A stretch of DNA of 64,000 nt from Salinicola avicenniae (GTDB lineage: Bacteria; Pseudomonadota; Gammaproteobacteria; Pseudomonadales; Halomonadaceae): NCBI RefSeq assembly GCF_023736115.1, contig NZ_JAKQZC010000002.1:558001-622000 (forward strand), given 5' to 3'. The notes below the pieces were generated by a model. The model searched no databases and had not been told where the DNA came from. It saw only the letters and a program-made list of their open reading frames with translations. Below are positions 36,451-48,092 of this stretch, piece by piece; position 1 is the stretch's first letter, and every line of letters starts with the position of its first letter. The translations under genes and the position numbers were made by a program.

Positions 36451-37773
36451 TCAGACCTGTTCCCAGTCGGCGACCGGCGTCTGTTCTGAAGCGGGCAAAT
36501 AGTCCTCGGCGCGTTCGCCCAGGCGGGCCATCATCTGCATAAACTCCCGTCGGGGCAAGCGAATCTCCAGACAGGAACGGCCTCGCTCGTCGAACGCCTC
36601 GTCGCGAACCGCTTGTAATTCGTGTAGTGCCGCTCGTAGTCGACCTTGCTCCGGCGTCAGCGTCAAGCGGATATCGAGGATATCCTCCGCCAGCCACTCA
36701 CCAAGCGCTTCGCGCAAGAGCTCGAGCCCTTCGCCCTGACGCGCCGAGAGCCAGACGACCTGCGGCCGCCCCTGCTCGTCACGCTCGATGCGCGGCGACG
36801 ACCCCATCAGATCGATCTTGTTCATCACCAGCAGTCGCGGCACGTCGTCGGCGTCGATCTCGGACAGCACGCTGTCGACCTGCGCCACGTTGAGCTCGCG
36901 ATCCGGATCGGCAGCGTCGATCACATGCACGATCAGACTCGCTTCAGTGGCTTCCTGCAGCGTTGCCTGGAAAGCCTCGACCAGCTTGTGCGGCAGATGG
37001 CGAATGAAGCCGACCGTATCCGCCAGCACGACTTCACCGACATCCGGCACCTCAAGACGGCGCAGCGTCGGGTCCAGCGTGGCAAAGAGCTGATCGGCGG
37101 CGTAGACCTCAGCAGCGGTGATGGCATTGAACAGCGTCGACTTGCCGGCGTTGGTGTAGCCCACCAGCGAGACGCTCGGCACCTCGGCGCGCGCCCTGGC
37201 TCGCCGATTCTGGTCGCGCTGCTTGCGCACCTTGTCGAGCCGCTTGTGAATCGATTTGATGCGACCACGCAGCAAGCGTCGGTCGGTTTCGAGCTGGGTT
37301 TCACCCGGACCGCGAAGACCGATACCGCCCTTCTGACGCTCGAGGTGGGTCCAGCCGCGCACCAGACGTGTCGACATGTACTCGAGCTGAGCCAGCTCGA
37401 CCTGGAGCTTGCCTTCGTGAGTTCGGGCGCGCTGCGCGAAGATATCGAGAATCAGGCCCGTGCGATCGAGCACGCGGCATTTCAGCGTGCGCTCGAGATT
37501 GCGCTCCTGAGAAGGAGACAGGGCATGATTGAAAATAACCAGTTCGGCGTGGTGCGTCTCGAGGGCGGTCTTGACCTCGTCGAGCTTGCCACTGCCAATG
37601 AAGGAGCGAGGGTCGGGACGGCGCCGGCTACCCTGAATCAGGGTCGCCGGCTCCGCCCCGGCAGAGCGCACCAGCTCCAGCAGTTCACCTGGATCCTCGC
37701 GCTCCTGCTCGTCCTGAAAGTCCACATGGACCAGAATCGCCGTTTCGCCGGCGTCGGGACGTTCGAAAAACAA
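36451..37773 (-). CDS. hflX: Ribosome-splitting GTPase HflX
   Basis: The 440-residue GTPase acts on stalled or heat-damaged ribosomes. The N-terminal HflX domain includes SFIGSGKLDEVK and FNHALSPSQERNLE. The G domain has GYTNAGKSTLFNA (G1, about residue 205), DTVGFIRHLPH (G3) and NKIDL (G4). The start is a TTG at 37773: GAGAGG lies six bases upstream, and the opening FFERPDAGETAILVHVDF matches E. coli HflX. The gene begins 15 bp after hfq. Confidence 0.96.
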   Translation of the reverse strand: MFFERPDAGETAILVHVDFQDEQEREDPGELLELVRSAGAEPATLIQGSRRRPDPRSFIGSGKLDEVKTALETHHAELVIFNHALSPSQERNLERTLKCRVLDRTGLILDIFAQRARTHEGKLQVELAQLEYMSTRLVRGWTHLERQKGGIGLRGPGETQLETDRRLLRGRIKSIHKRLDKVRKQRDQNRRARARAEVPSVSLVGYTNAGKSTLFNAITAAEVYAADQLFATLDPTLRRLEVPDVGEVVLADTVGFIRHLPHKLVEAFQATLQEATEASLIVHVIDAADPDRELNVAQVDSVLSEIDADDVPRLLVMNKIDLMGSSPRIERDEQGRPQVVWLSARQGEGLELLREALGEWLAEDILDIRLTLTPEQGRLRAALHELQAVRDEAFDERGRSCLEIRLPRREFMQMMARLGERAEDYLPASEQTPVADWEQV

Positions 37774-37788
37774 TCACAACCTCTCGAT

Positions 37789-38043
37789 TCAGTTCTCGAG
37801 CCCGGGTGCTGCAGCATTGGGGTCCTGAGGCGGCAACCGGACGTTACGGGACGGCACGACCGTCGAAATGGCGTGCTTGTAAACCATCTGACTCACGGTA
37901 TTGCGCAGCAGGATGACAAACTGATCGAAAGACTCGATCTGGCCCTGCAACTTGATGCCGTTGACAAGAAAAATGGAAACCGGGATGCGCTCCTTGCGCA
38001 GAATGTTCAGGTACGGATCCTGAAGGGACTGTCCTTTGGACAT
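37789..38043 (-). CDS. hfq: RNA chaperone Hfq
   Basis: The 84-residue Sm-like protein forms a hexameric ring that pairs small RNAs with mRNAs. The Sm1 motif is [22 protein letters not shown] and the Sm2 motif is [12 protein letters not shown]; proximal-face residues QSLQDPYLN are intact. It is shorter than E. coli Hfq (102) because the disordered tail is brief. It follows miaA and precedes hflX, the usual order. Confidence 0.99.
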   Translation of the reverse strand: MSKGQSLQDPYLNILRKERIPVSIFLVNGIKLQGQIESFDQFVILLRNTVSQMVYKHAISTVVPSRNVRLPPQDPNAAAPGLEN

Positions 38044-38082
38044 GTTGCTCTCCCTAATAATGTTATGAATGTTGCTGTTTTA

Positions 38083-38161
38083 GTTGGGCGACAAGTCGTT
38101 CTGATTCGGCATCATGCGGTGACATGTGCTGTCACCTGCGACCCTCGTGACTAAGCCCAAC
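38083..38161. repeat. Nested inverted repeats upstream of hfq
   Basis: GTTGGGC (38083-38089) and GCCCAAC (38155-38161) flank an inner perfect hairpin, GGTGACA (38118-38124) with TGTCACC (38130-38136). The structure fills the 126-bp gap between miaA and hfq. It could fold in the miaA-hfq transcript or be a protein site; no T run marks it as a terminator. Confidence 0.6.
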
Positions 38162-38169
38162 ATTTTACG

Positions 38170-39111
38170 CTAACTCCCGGGGTCACGCACGATTTTCGCG
38201 ATCTGTGCCCGCGCATCTGCCGCACAGGCGTCGACGCGATGCAGATCCGGCCAGCGCCGCAGCCAGGTCAGCTGACGTTTGGCCAGCTGGCGCGTCGCCG
38301 CGATGCCCCGCTCGCGCAGGGTCGCGAAATCGCAGGCACCCTCGAGATACTCCCACACCTGCCGGTAACCGACACTGCGCATCGAGGGCAGATCCGCGAT
38401 CAGGTCCCCACGCTCTTTCAGCGCGGCCACCTCTTCCACGAAACCCTCCGCGAGCATGGCGTCGAAACGCTGCGCGATGCGCGCGTGCAATATCTGACGA
38501 TCGGCGGGTGCGAGTGCTATGGACAGCAGTCGCCAGGGAAAGTTTTGTGACGGCTGGCGGCGCCAGTGCTCGCTGAGCGGGATCCCGCTCAGCTCAAAGA
38601 CCTCCAGCGCGCGGATCAGGCGCTGGCGATTGCGCGGGTGGATCGCTGCTGCCGCTTGCGGGTCGATCCGCTCGAGATCCGCGTGGAGCGCCTCATAGCC
38701 GCGTGTTTCGCCCTGCAGGCGAAGCCGCTCGCGCGTCATCGGGTCGGCCGCAGGCATCTCGGCGACACCGTCGACCAGGCGCTTGGCATACATCATGGTG
38801 CCGCCGACCAGCAGCGGCGTTTTGCCGCACTCGGTGATACGGGTCATTTCGGTGAGCGCGTCGTGGTGGAAATCCGCCGCCGTATAGGTTTCAGCGGGAT
38901 CACGGATGTCGATCAATCGATGGGGCGCTCGCGCGAGCTCGCTCGCGGTCGGTTTGGCAGTACCGATATCCATGCCGCGATAGACCATCGCGGAATCGAT
39001 ACTGATCAGCTCGAAGCCGAAACGCTCATGCAGTTCGATCGCGCTATCCGTCTTGCCAGAGGCCGTCGGGCCTAGCAGCATGACCGCCAGCGGGCGGGTG
39101 TCCTGAGTCAA
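38170..39111 (-). CDS. miaA: tRNA dimethylallyltransferase MiaA
   Basis: This 313-residue enzyme adds the isopentenyl group to A37 of tRNAs reading UNN codons. It has the P-loop GPTASGKTDSAIELH, DSAMVYRGMDIGTAKP near residue 40, LVGGTMMYAKRLVDG and the RQLAKRQLTWLRRW tail. The start is probably TTG at 39111, with GAGAGG five bases upstream. The first in-frame ATG falls inside the P-loop strand and is too late. Confidence 0.96.
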   Translation of the reverse strand: MTQDTRPLAVMLLGPTASGKTDSAIELHERFGFELISIDSAMVYRGMDIGTAKPTASELARAPHRLIDIRDPAETYTAADFHHDALTEMTRITECGKTPLLVGGTMMYAKRLVDGVAEMPAADPMTRERLRLQGETRGYEALHADLERIDPQAAAAIHPRNRQRLIRALEVFELSGIPLSEHWRRQPSQNFPWRLLSIALAPADRQILHARIAQRFDAMLAEGFVEEVAALKERGDLIADLPSMRSVGYRQVWEYLEGACDFATLRERGIAATRQLAKRQLTWLRRWPDLHRVDACAADARAQIAKIVRDPGS

Positions 39112-39204
39112 GCGAGCCTCTCCCGGGAGGTGATGGCGAGCCGCGTCGGGGCTCGTGGCATAGGGTGATTGGCGGTTTCGCGCGCCGGGGACCGTCAGAC
39201 TGCC

Positions 39205-41175
<1,971 letters not shown>

Positions 41176-41222
41176 CATCGCCTCCCGTTCGCTGCCGACA
41201 TGCCACCCGACGGCGCTCGTGT

Positions 41223-42767
41223 TCATGGAATGGTCAGCACCTGGCCGACGCGCAGGATATCGCTATCCAGACCGTTGGCCTGTTTCAATGCCTGCATCGT
41301 GATGTCATGGCTGGCAGCCACCTGAGACAGGGTATCGCCGGACTGCACCCGATATTCGTTGCTTGCCCCACCCCGCCCCTGATCTCGCTGCCACGCCAGC
41401 AGGCTGGTGGGCGGCGGGTGCTGGCGGAAATGCGCTACCACACCGGAATAGACCGCCTGCGCCAGCTCGGCCTGATGCGAGGAAGAACGTAGTTGCGCCT
41501 CCTCGCGCGGGTTGGATATAAACCCGGTCTCCACCAGCAGCGAAGGGATATCCGGCGACTTCAGGACCACGAAACCGGCCTGTTCCACGCTCGACTTGTG
41601 CAACTTGTTGATCCGGCCAAGCTGGTCGAGTACCTGGCCACCGGTGGCGAGCGAATCGTTCATGGTCGCTGTCATGGTCAGGTCGAGCAGCACTCCCCGC
41701 AGCACTTCGTCCTTGTCATCGAGACTCAGATTACCGTCGACCCCGCCAATCAGGTCAGACTCGTTCTCCGTGGCGGCCAGCCAGCGCGCCGTCTCCGACG
41801 AGGCACCGCCCTGCGACAGCGCATACACTGAGCTGCCGTAAGGCTGGCTGCTGCGCACGGCGTCGGCGTGAATGGAGACGAAGAAATCTGCCTTCTGCTG
41901 TCGCGCGATCAGGGTGCGCTGGCGCAAGCCGACATAGTAGTCGCCATCCCGGGTCATGATCGCCTTGAAACCAGGCGTCTGGTCGAAACGCGCCTTGAGC
42001 TTGCGCGCGATATCGAGCACCACGTCCTTCTCGCGAGTGCCGCTGGGGCCAGTCGCTCCGGGATCCTCGCCGCCATGGCCGGCGTCCACGGCCACGATGA
42101 TGTCTCGTTTGGGATGCGGCTGCGCGGCGACCCTGGCCTCCTGCGGGTCGGGCGCCTGACCGGTGGCCGAGGCTTCAGCCTGGGCACGCTGCGCCGCCAT
42201 CTCCTGATCGCGAACCATCGCTTCGATCGGATCGATCGGATCGCTCACGGCGCTCTCGCCGGGATAGTTCAGATCGACCACGAAGCGGTCGCTGTACTGC
42301 TCATTGGGCGCCAGCGTGAAACTCTGGGGCGCCACGCGGCGATTGACGTCCAGCACCACGCGCAGACCGCCACTCTCTCGAACACCGGTGCGCACCTGAT
42401 CGATGGCGCTGTCGTCGAGATCGAGCTGGCCGATATCGAAATCGAGATCGGTGCCATCGAGATCGATGACGACTCGATCCGGATCGGCCAGCGTAAAGAC
42501 GTTGGCATTCACCGGCCCGGACATGTCGAACACCAGCCGGACATGGTCCGGCGCCGACCATAGCCGCATGTTATCCACCTCGACTGCCTGCGCGCTGGCC
42601 GAGGCAACGATGGCCACAAGCGCGGTCAGAGCCAGCAGGGCCTGCCGCCGCCAGCCGGCCAGTAGCGCACGCATCAGACTGGCCATCAGCATCCAGATGC
42701 CCAGGCAACGCAGGCCATCAGGCTTGTCGGTGCCATCCGCAGGCACGGCTTCCACTTCTGTCAACAT
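41223..42767 (-). CDS. amiB: N-acetylmuramoyl-L-alanine amidase AmiB type
   Basis: The 514-residue exported amidase splits septal peptidoglycan. A signal region ([19 protein letters not shown]) is followed by an AMIN domain (about 62-165) for septal targeting. The Amidase_3 domain (about 225-445) has the zinc motifs [18 protein letters not shown] and [14 protein letters not shown]-terminal LysM repeat (470-514, [16 protein letters not shown]) binds the wall. The ATG at 42767 overlaps the tsaE stop by seven bases. It leaves about 25 residues before the signal, so an internal start ([11 protein letters not shown]) is also possible. Confidence 0.94.
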   Translation of the reverse strand: MLTEVEAVPADGTDKPDGLRCLGIWMLMASLMRALLAGWRRQALLALTALVAIVASASAQAVEVDNMRLWSAPDHVRLVFDMSGPVNANVFTLADPDRVVIDLDGTDLDFDIGQLDLDDSAIDQVRTGVRESGGLRVVLDVNRRVAPQSFTLAPNEQYSDRFVVDLNYPGESAVSDPIDPIEAMVRDQEMAAQRAQAEASATGQAPDPQEARVAAQPHPKRDIIVAVDAGHGGEDPGATGPSGTREKDVVLDIARKLKARFDQTPGFKAIMTRDGDYYVGLRQRTLIARQQKADFFVSIHADAVRSSQPYGSSVYALSQGGASSETARWLAATENESDLIGGVDGNLSLDDKDEVLRGVLLDLTMTATMNDSLATGGQVLDQLGRINKLHKSSVEQAGFVVLKSPDIPSLLVETGFISNPREEAQLRSSSHQAELAQAVYSGVVAHFRQHPPPTSLLAWQRDQGRGGASNEYRVQSGDTLSQVAASHDITMQALKQANGLDSDILRVGQVLTIP

Positions 42768-43240
42768 TCATCATCCTTGTGACTCAGGTCGGCCGGCAAT
42801 CCGGCCAGCGCTTCGCGCCCCTTGGGCGTATGGGCAACCGCCATGGCGCGTCGCCCCGTCCCGGCCAGGGCCAGGTAGAGCTCCAGGTCGGGCGTCGGCA
42901 GCCAACCGTCCCCCCGGCTGGGCCACTCGATCAGACTCAAGGCATCGTCACCCAGCATATCGCGGGCGCCAATGAACTCGAGTTCCTCCGCATCGCCGAG
43001 CCGGTAGAGATCGAAGTGGTAGACACGCACCGCACCCAGTTCGTAAGGCTCGACCAGGGTGTAGGTCGGGCTCTTGACCGCACCGGTGTGGCCGAAGGCG
43101 CGCAGCACGCCGCGAGCCAGAGTTGTCTTGCCGGCCCCGAGATCGCCGATCAGGTGGACCTGTCCGCTGCCGCCTAGCGCGCGCGCGAGCTGTGCACCCA
43201 GTTCGACCTGGGCGGCTTCGTCATGAAGAAAGATCGGCAT
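42761..43240 (-). CDS. tsaE: tRNA threonylcarbamoyladenosine biosynthesis ATPase TsaE
   Basis: This 159-residue protein is the ATPase partner of TsaB/TsaD in making the t6A base of tRNA. Features are the P-loop GDLGAGKTTLARGVL (about residues 33-47), SPTYTLVEPYE and VYHFDLYRLGDAEELEFIG. It starts 13 bp after nnr and overlaps amiB, as in E. coli. Confidence 0.97.
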   Translation of the reverse strand: MPIFLHDEAAQVELGAQLARALGGSGQVHLIGDLGAGKTTLARGVLRAFGHTGAVKSPTYTLVEPYELGAVRVYHFDLYRLGDAEELEFIGARDMLGDDALSLIEWPSRGDGWLPTPDLELYLALAGTGRRAMAVAHTPKGREALAGLPADLSHKDDEC

Positions 43241-43253
43241 GAGGCTTCAATAT

Positions 43254-44789
43254 TCAAGGGTTGGCCAAACGTCGCGCATAGGATGCCAGATCGCTTGCCA
43301 GCAGACCACGCTCGCCCCCGTCGCCGGCCGCCATGTCGGCCGCCAGCGCATGAATCAGCACACCGGTGCGCGCGGCCTGAGCCGGCGATTCGACCTGCCC
43401 CATCAGCCCGGCGATGATACCGGTCAGCGCATCTCCCATGCCGCCGCTCGCCATGCCGGGGTTGCCGAACGGGCACAGCGCCATCCGGTCGCCGTCGTAG
43501 ACCAGCGAACCGCCCCCCTTGAGCACCACGGTCCCGCCACGGCGACGCTGCAGTTCGATCACCGCCCCGCGCCGGTCGCGCTGCACCTCGGCGGTCTGCC
43601 AGCCGAGTAACCGCGCGGCCTCGCCGGGATGCGGCGTCAACACCCAGTCGTCGCGTTGCAGCGTCGGCCAGTGATCGACCAGCAAGTTGAGGGCATCCGC
43701 ATCGACCACGCAGGGCTTGCCCGCCTTCAGCGCGCAGGCGAGCACCGCCTGGCCCCAGGCACCGGTGCCGAGCCCGGGTCCTACAGCTAGCGTGTCGGCG
43801 GCATCGACCAGCGCCGCCAAGTCCGCGGTGCCACGAACGCCTCGCGCCATGACTTCCGGAAAACGCGTCAGGCTCGCTGACACGTGGCTCACATCGGTGG
43901 CAAGACTCACCTTGCCCGCACCGACTCGAGCCACCATTTCACTGGTCATCAGCGCCGCCCCGCCCATGCCCGGTGCCCCGGCAATCACCAGCACGTGTCC
44001 CTGGCTGCCCTTGTGACTGCTGGGCCGTCGCGGCGGCAAGGCATGGGCAATCTCCCATCGCGACTGCAGCCAGGCGACCGGCTCGAGGTCCGGCCATGCC
44101 GCCGGCGTCGCCCCGAGCGCACAGGACACCACGTCGCCCACGTAATCGAGTGCAGCACCGGTATGCAGGCCGAACTTGTCGCCGATGAAGGTCACGGTCA
44201 GCGTCGCCCGCACCGCGTCGACCTCGACGTGCCCGGTGTCGACGTCGACACCCGACGGCACGTCGATCGCCAACACCGGCCGTCTCGCCTCGCTGGCATT
44301 GGCGACGTCGGCGACAGGACGCAGGCTCGACACCGGCTCGTTGAGACGAGCGATCGCCGCGGCGAACGGCTCAAGCGGCGCCCCCGTGGCACCGGTGCCC
44401 AGCATGGCATCGACGATCACGTCGCCCGCCAGTTCGAGCGAGGATGCCCACGCCACCGGCTCCAGGCCCGAGGCCAGCGCCATCATCGCGGCGCGGCGAG
44501 CATTACCTTTCAGCGCCTCGACCGGCTTCAGTGCCACCAGATCGACCGCTAGCCCCTCGGCCGCGGCCAGCGCTGCCACGATATAGCCATCACCGCCATT
44601 GTTGCCGCCACCGCAGAGAACACAGAGATGACGTGCCTGCGGCCAGCGTGCCCGCAGCGCGTCATAGGCCGCCTGACCCGCTCGCTGCATCAGCGCAAAG
44701 CCGTCCCCTTCCTGAGTCATCAGTCGGCGATCCATGTCGCGGACCTGCTCGGCGAGGTACAGTGGATGGCGAGAGAACGAGGTGTTCAT
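43254..44789 (-). CDS. nnr: Bifunctional NAD(P)H-hydrate epimerase / ADP-dependent dehydratase Nnr
   Basis: This 511-residue metabolite-repair enzyme restores hydrated NADH and NADPH. The N-terminal epimerase (about 1-215) contains LCGGGNNGGDGYIVA and AIDVPSGVDVDTG. The C-terminal dehydratase of the ribokinase fold (about 225-511) has HKGSQGHVLVIAGAPGMGGAAL (in parts), DADALNLL, VLTPHPGEAARLL and the ADP site GNPGMASGGMGDALTGII. An AGGAG site precedes the start. It is divergent from queG and heads the minus-strand core operon. Confidence 0.97.
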   Translation of the reverse strand: MNTSFSRHPLYLAEQVRDMDRRLMTQEGDGFALMQRAGQAAYDALRARWPQARHLCVLCGGGNNGGDGYIVAALAAAEGLAVDLVALKPVEALKGNARRAAMMALASGLEPVAWASSLELAGDVIVDAMLGTGATGAPLEPFAAAIARLNEPVSSLRPVADVANASEARRPVLAIDVPSGVDVDTGHVEVDAVRATLTVTFIGDKFGLHTGAALDYVGDVVSCALGATPAAWPDLEPVAWLQSRWEIAHALPPRRPSSHKGSQGHVLVIAGAPGMGGAALMTSEMVARVGAGKVSLATDVSHVSASLTRFPEVMARGVRGTADLAALVDAADTLAVGPGLGTGAWGQAVLACALKAGKPCVVDADALNLLVDHWPTLQRDDWVLTPHPGEAARLLGWQTAEVQRDRRGAVIELQRRRGGTVVLKGGGSLVYDGDRMALCPFGNPGMASGGMGDALTGIIAGLMGQVESPAQAARTGVLIHALAADMAAGDGGERGLLASDLASYARRLANP

Positions 44790-44978
44790 CTTGGCTCCTG
44801 CAAAAGGTGGCGGTTTGACGTGGCGGCCGGCGGGATTGTCGGTTGCCCCGTGCCGTCAACGAGATTGTGGTGTAGGGTAGCGCACCCGATCGGGTCATCT
44901 ACGGCTTCATCGGCCCGTTTCCGCATGACGTGTCCGCCTTATCGGTTGTCAGCCCTCTTATCCTTGCATGACCCGCGT

Positions 44979-46070
44979 ATGTCCGAGCCAACATCGATAG
45001 ACCTCGACACACTCGCCCAGCAAATCAAGCAGTGGGGGCGCGAACTGGGTTTCCAGGACGTCGGCATTACCGACACCGACCTGGCGACCCACGAACGCTA
45101 TCTGCAGCGCTGGCTGGACACGGGCCACCACGGCGAGATGGCCTACATGGCCCGCCACGGCACCAAGCGCACCCGACCCGCAGAGCTGGTGCCGGGCACC
45201 CTGCGGGTGATCAGCGCGCGGATGGACTATCTGCCGCCGGAAGTCGAGACCACCCGCACGCTGGGACAGCCGCAGAAGGCCTACGTTTCACGCTATGCCT
45301 TGGGGCGCGACTACCACAAGCTGATCCGCAAGCGGCTGGATCAGCTCGCGCGGCGCATCGAACAGGCAGTCGGCGATATCGGCTATCGCGCCTTCGTCGA
45401 CTCCGCCCCCGTGATGGAGCGGGCGCTGGCGCAGAAGGCGGGGCTGGGCTGGTTCGGCAAGAACGCCATGCTGCTCAATCCCAAGGCCGGCTCGCTGTTC
45501 TTCCTCGGCGAGCTCTATACCGACCTGCCGCTGCCGGTGGACCCGCCCTTCGAGCGCGAACACTGCGGCTCCTGCTCGAGCTGCCAGACGGCCTGCCCGA
45601 CCGATGCCATCGTCGACGACAAGATCATCGATGCCCGCCGCTGCATCTCCTATCTCACCATCGAACTGCACGGCAGCATCCCCGAGGAGTTTCGTCGCGC
45701 CATGGGCAACCGCGTCTATGGCTGCGACGACTGTCAGCTATTCTGCCCGTTCACGCGCTTCACCCGGGTCAGCCAGGAGGCGGACTTCGCGCCGCGCCAC
45801 GACCTCGACCGCGCCGAACTGCTCGACCTCTTTGCCTGGAGCGAACCGGAGTTCCTCCAGCGCACGGCAGGCAGCCCGATTCGCCGCATCGGCTACGAGC
45901 GCTGGCTGCGCAATCTGGCCATCGGTCTCGGCAATGCGCCGTGGAGCGAGCGCGTCGAGCACGCGCTGCGCGCGCGCCTAGCCTACCCTTCCGACCTGGT
46001 GCGCGAACACGTGCGCTGGGCGCTGGCGGAGCAGGCCGCCAAGCGCGCGGCGCGCATCGCCAGCGCCTGA
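44979..46070 (+). CDS. queG: Epoxyqueuosine reductase QueG
   Basis: This 363-residue enzyme does the last step of queuosine synthesis in tRNA, using cobalamin and two 4Fe-4S clusters. The ferredoxin-like part has CGSCSSCQTACPTDAI (about residue 190) and the second set YGCDDCQLFCPF. RRCISYLTIELHG is also a family mark. The start at 44979 (MSEPTSIDLD) is chosen by family length; the ribosome site is weak and the frame runs on upstream into the divergent nnr gene. Confidence 0.95.
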   Translation: MSEPTSIDLDTLAQQIKQWGRELGFQDVGITDTDLATHERYLQRWLDTGHHGEMAYMARHGTKRTRPAELVPGTLRVISARMDYLPPEVETTRTLGQPQKAYVSRYALGRDYHKLIRKRLDQLARRIEQAVGDIGYRAFVDSAPVMERALAQKAGLGWFGKNAMLLNPKAGSLFFLGELYTDLPLPVDPPFEREHCGSCSSCQTACPTDAIVDDKIIDARRCISYLTIELHGSIPEEFRRAMGNRVYGCDDCQLFCPFTRFTRVSQEADFAPRHDLDRAELLDLFAWSEPEFLQRTAGSPIRRIGYERWLRNLAIGLGNAPWSERVEHALRARLAYPSDLVREHVRWALAEQAAKRAARIASA

Positions 46071-46138
46071 GCGACCGACAGGCGCCGCTTCCCGCCCCCG
46101 AACGTATCGGCTCGGTTTCGGGCGCGTCGTGTAACCGA

Positions 46139-46747
46139 CTACGCCAGCTTCAGGAAGGTGTCGCGATAGTGCTTCAGCTCCGCCAGCGACTCGCGGATAT
46201 CATCAAGCGCCTGGTGGGTATTGCGCTTGGTGAAGCCGCTCGCCGCGGCGGGATTCCAGCGCTTGGCCAACTCCTTGAGGGTCGACACGTCGAGATTGCG
46301 GTAGTGGAAAAAATCGTTCAGCGCCGGCATCTCGCGCTCCATGAAGCGCCGGTCCTGATGCACGCTGTTGCCGCAGACCGGCGACGACCCCGGTGCCACA
46401 TGCGCCGCCAGAAACGCGAGCGTGCGTCGCTCCGCCTCGGCGGTGTCGACCTCACTGTGGCGTACGCGCTCGATCAGCCCCGATTCGCCGTGCGTTTTCT
46501 GGTTCCACGCGTCCATGCCGTCGAGCAGCGCATCCGGCTGGCGCACGGCCAGCACCGGCCCCTCGGCAATCAGGTTGAGTTCACCGTCGGTGATCAGCGT
46601 GGCAACCTCGATGATCCGCTCGCGATCCGGATCGAGTCCGGTCATTTCCAGGTCGATCCAGACGAGCAGATCGCTGCGTGGCGACGGCTCGGCGACGGCC
46701 TCGGTTGAGGCCTGTTCGGAAGCGGGGCGTTCGGAAGGGGCCGACAT
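46139..46747 (-). CDS. orn: Oligoribonuclease Orn
   Basis: The 202-residue DEDDh exonuclease degrades di- and short oligonucleotides, including pGpG from c-di-GMP breakdown. Motifs are [24 protein letters not shown] (residues 27-50, in parts), [17 protein letters not shown] and [19 protein letters not shown]. About 25 Pro/Ser/Glu-rich residues extend the N terminus relative to E. coli Orn. The start at 46747 has a GGAG site. Divergent from rsgA. Relevant to the c-di-GMP-responsive polysaccharide system in this window. Confidence 0.96.
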   Translation of the reverse strand: MSAPSERPASEQASTEAVAEPSPRSDLLVWIDLEMTGLDPDRERIIEVATLITDGELNLIAEGPVLAVRQPDALLDGMDAWNQKTHGESGLIERVRHSEVDTAEAERRTLAFLAAHVAPGSSPVCGNSVHQDRRFMEREMPALNDFFHYRNLDVSTLKELAKRWNPAAASGFTKRNTHQALDDIRESLAELKHYRDTFLKLA

Positions 46748-46859
46748 GAGGAACTCCAGTTGGGGGTCGTGCGGCCATGCGGGCGGACACGACGGGTCAG
46801 TAGGGCTACAATGCCGCCATTCTACACCCCGAGGCACGAAGGATGGGCAAACGCCGACC

Positions 46860-47909
46860 ATGAGCCGACGTAAACTGACACGGCAACAGCGCTGGCGCGT
46901 CGAGAAGATCCAGGCCGAACGTGCCGAGCGCGCGGGACGCCGGGCACAGCGCGATGCCGAGCAGCTCGATGCTGGCACGTACGGTCCCGAACGCGCCGGT
47001 CGCGTCGCGGCGCATTTCGGCCGCACGCTGGAGGTCGAGGCGCCCGCCGCCGACACCGACGCCTTCACCCGCCATCGCTGCCACCTGCGGGCCAATCTCG
47101 AGGGGCTGGTCACCGGCGATCACGTGATCTGGCGCGAAGCCGACGACGGCAGCGGCGTGGTGGTCGCCCGCGGACAGCGCGACAGCGTGCTCGAACGCCC
47201 GGACGCCCGCGGCCAGATGCGCCCGGTGGCTGCCAATATCGATCAGATCCTGATCGTCATTGCCGCCGAGCCGGTGCCCCACCCCAATCTCATCGACCGC
47301 TACCTGGTCGCCGCCGAGAACACCGGGATTGCCCCGGTGCTGGTGCTCAACAAGAGCGACCTGCTGCCGGACGAGGGCGGCGAACTGCGCGAGCTGCTCG
47401 CGCGCTACACCGCGCTGGACTACCCGCTGATCGAAGCCTCCGCCCGCATCGATCATGGCCTCGTGGCCCTGCATGCCCAGCTGCACGAGCGGACCTCCGT
47501 CTTCGTCGGCCAGAGCGGCGTCGGCAAGTCATCGCTGATCGACCGCCTGCTGCCGGAAGAGACCCTGCGCATCGGTGCGCTATCGACGGAATCCCGCAAG
47601 GGCAAGCACACCACCACCACCGCTCGGCTCTATCCGCTGCCGCGCCAGGGCGAACCCGGCGCGCCTCGCGAAGGCGACCTGATCGATTCACCGGGCATTC
47701 GGGAATTCGGGCTCTGGCATCTCGACGAACAGCAGATTGCCGAGGGCTTCATCGAATTCCGTCCGTTCATCGGCCGCTGTCGCTTCCGCGACTGTCGCCA
47801 CCGCGAAGAGCCCGGCTGCGCCCTGCTCGAGGCCGTCGAACAGGGCGATATCCATCCTGCACGTTTCGCCAGCTTTCAGCGCATTCGGGACGACGTCGCC
47901 AACACCTGA
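46860..47909 (+). CDS. rsgA: Small-subunit-dependent GTPase RsgA
   Basis: This 349-residue GTPase assists late 30S ribosome assembly. It has an N-terminal OB fold and a circularly permuted G domain, with NKSDLLP (G4, about residue 162) ahead of [16 protein letters not shown] (G1, about 218) and [11 protein letters not shown] (G3). The C-terminal zinc finger is [16 protein letters not shown]. The N terminus [18 protein letters not shown] is typical. TACAAT at 46807-46812 may be its -10 box. Confidence 0.96.
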   Translation: MSRRKLTRQQRWRVEKIQAERAERAGRRAQRDAEQLDAGTYGPERAGRVAAHFGRTLEVEAPAADTDAFTRHRCHLRANLEGLVTGDHVIWREADDGSGVVVARGQRDSVLERPDARGQMRPVAANIDQILIVIAAEPVPHPNLIDRYLVAAENTGIAPVLVLNKSDLLPDEGGELRELLARYTALDYPLIEASARIDHGLVALHAQLHERTSVFVGQSGVGKSSLIDRLLPEETLRIGALSTESRKGKHTTTTARLYPLPRQGEPGAPREGDLIDSPGIREFGLWHLDEQQIAEGFIEFRPFIGRCRFRDCRHREEPGCALLEAVEQGDIHPARFASFQRIRDDVANT

Positions 47910-48016
47910 AAACCTCTCGTCCCTCTCACCGGATACGCCCGTCTCTCGGCCCGACACTGGCCCGCCCTCTGGGGGCCGGCAACCCTACCAGCCCGACGAA
48001 AGCTTGACCTGAAAAC

Positions 48017-48046
48017 CCGCTCGCCGCGTCGAAACGCGGCGAGCGG
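48017..48046 (-). terminator. Terminator of the purine permease gene
   Basis: CCGCTCGCCGCG and CGCGGCGAGCGG form a 12-bp stem around a 6-nt loop. On the minus strand it is followed by GTTTTC, 46 bp past the permease stop. It may also catch rsgA transcripts from the other side. Confidence 0.75.
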
Positions 48047-48092
48047 ATGGTTCATGCTAGACAGCTATCTAGTCGAGTGCCGGCCGACCGGG

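Noticed and set aside
36646-38154. 502-codon open frame opposite hflX and hfq
   Set aside because: It covers two certain genes on the other strand and has no recognisable domain.
46071-46138. tRNA gene near orn, as in E. coli
   Set aside because: The 68-bp gap has no cloverleaf or T-loop sequence.
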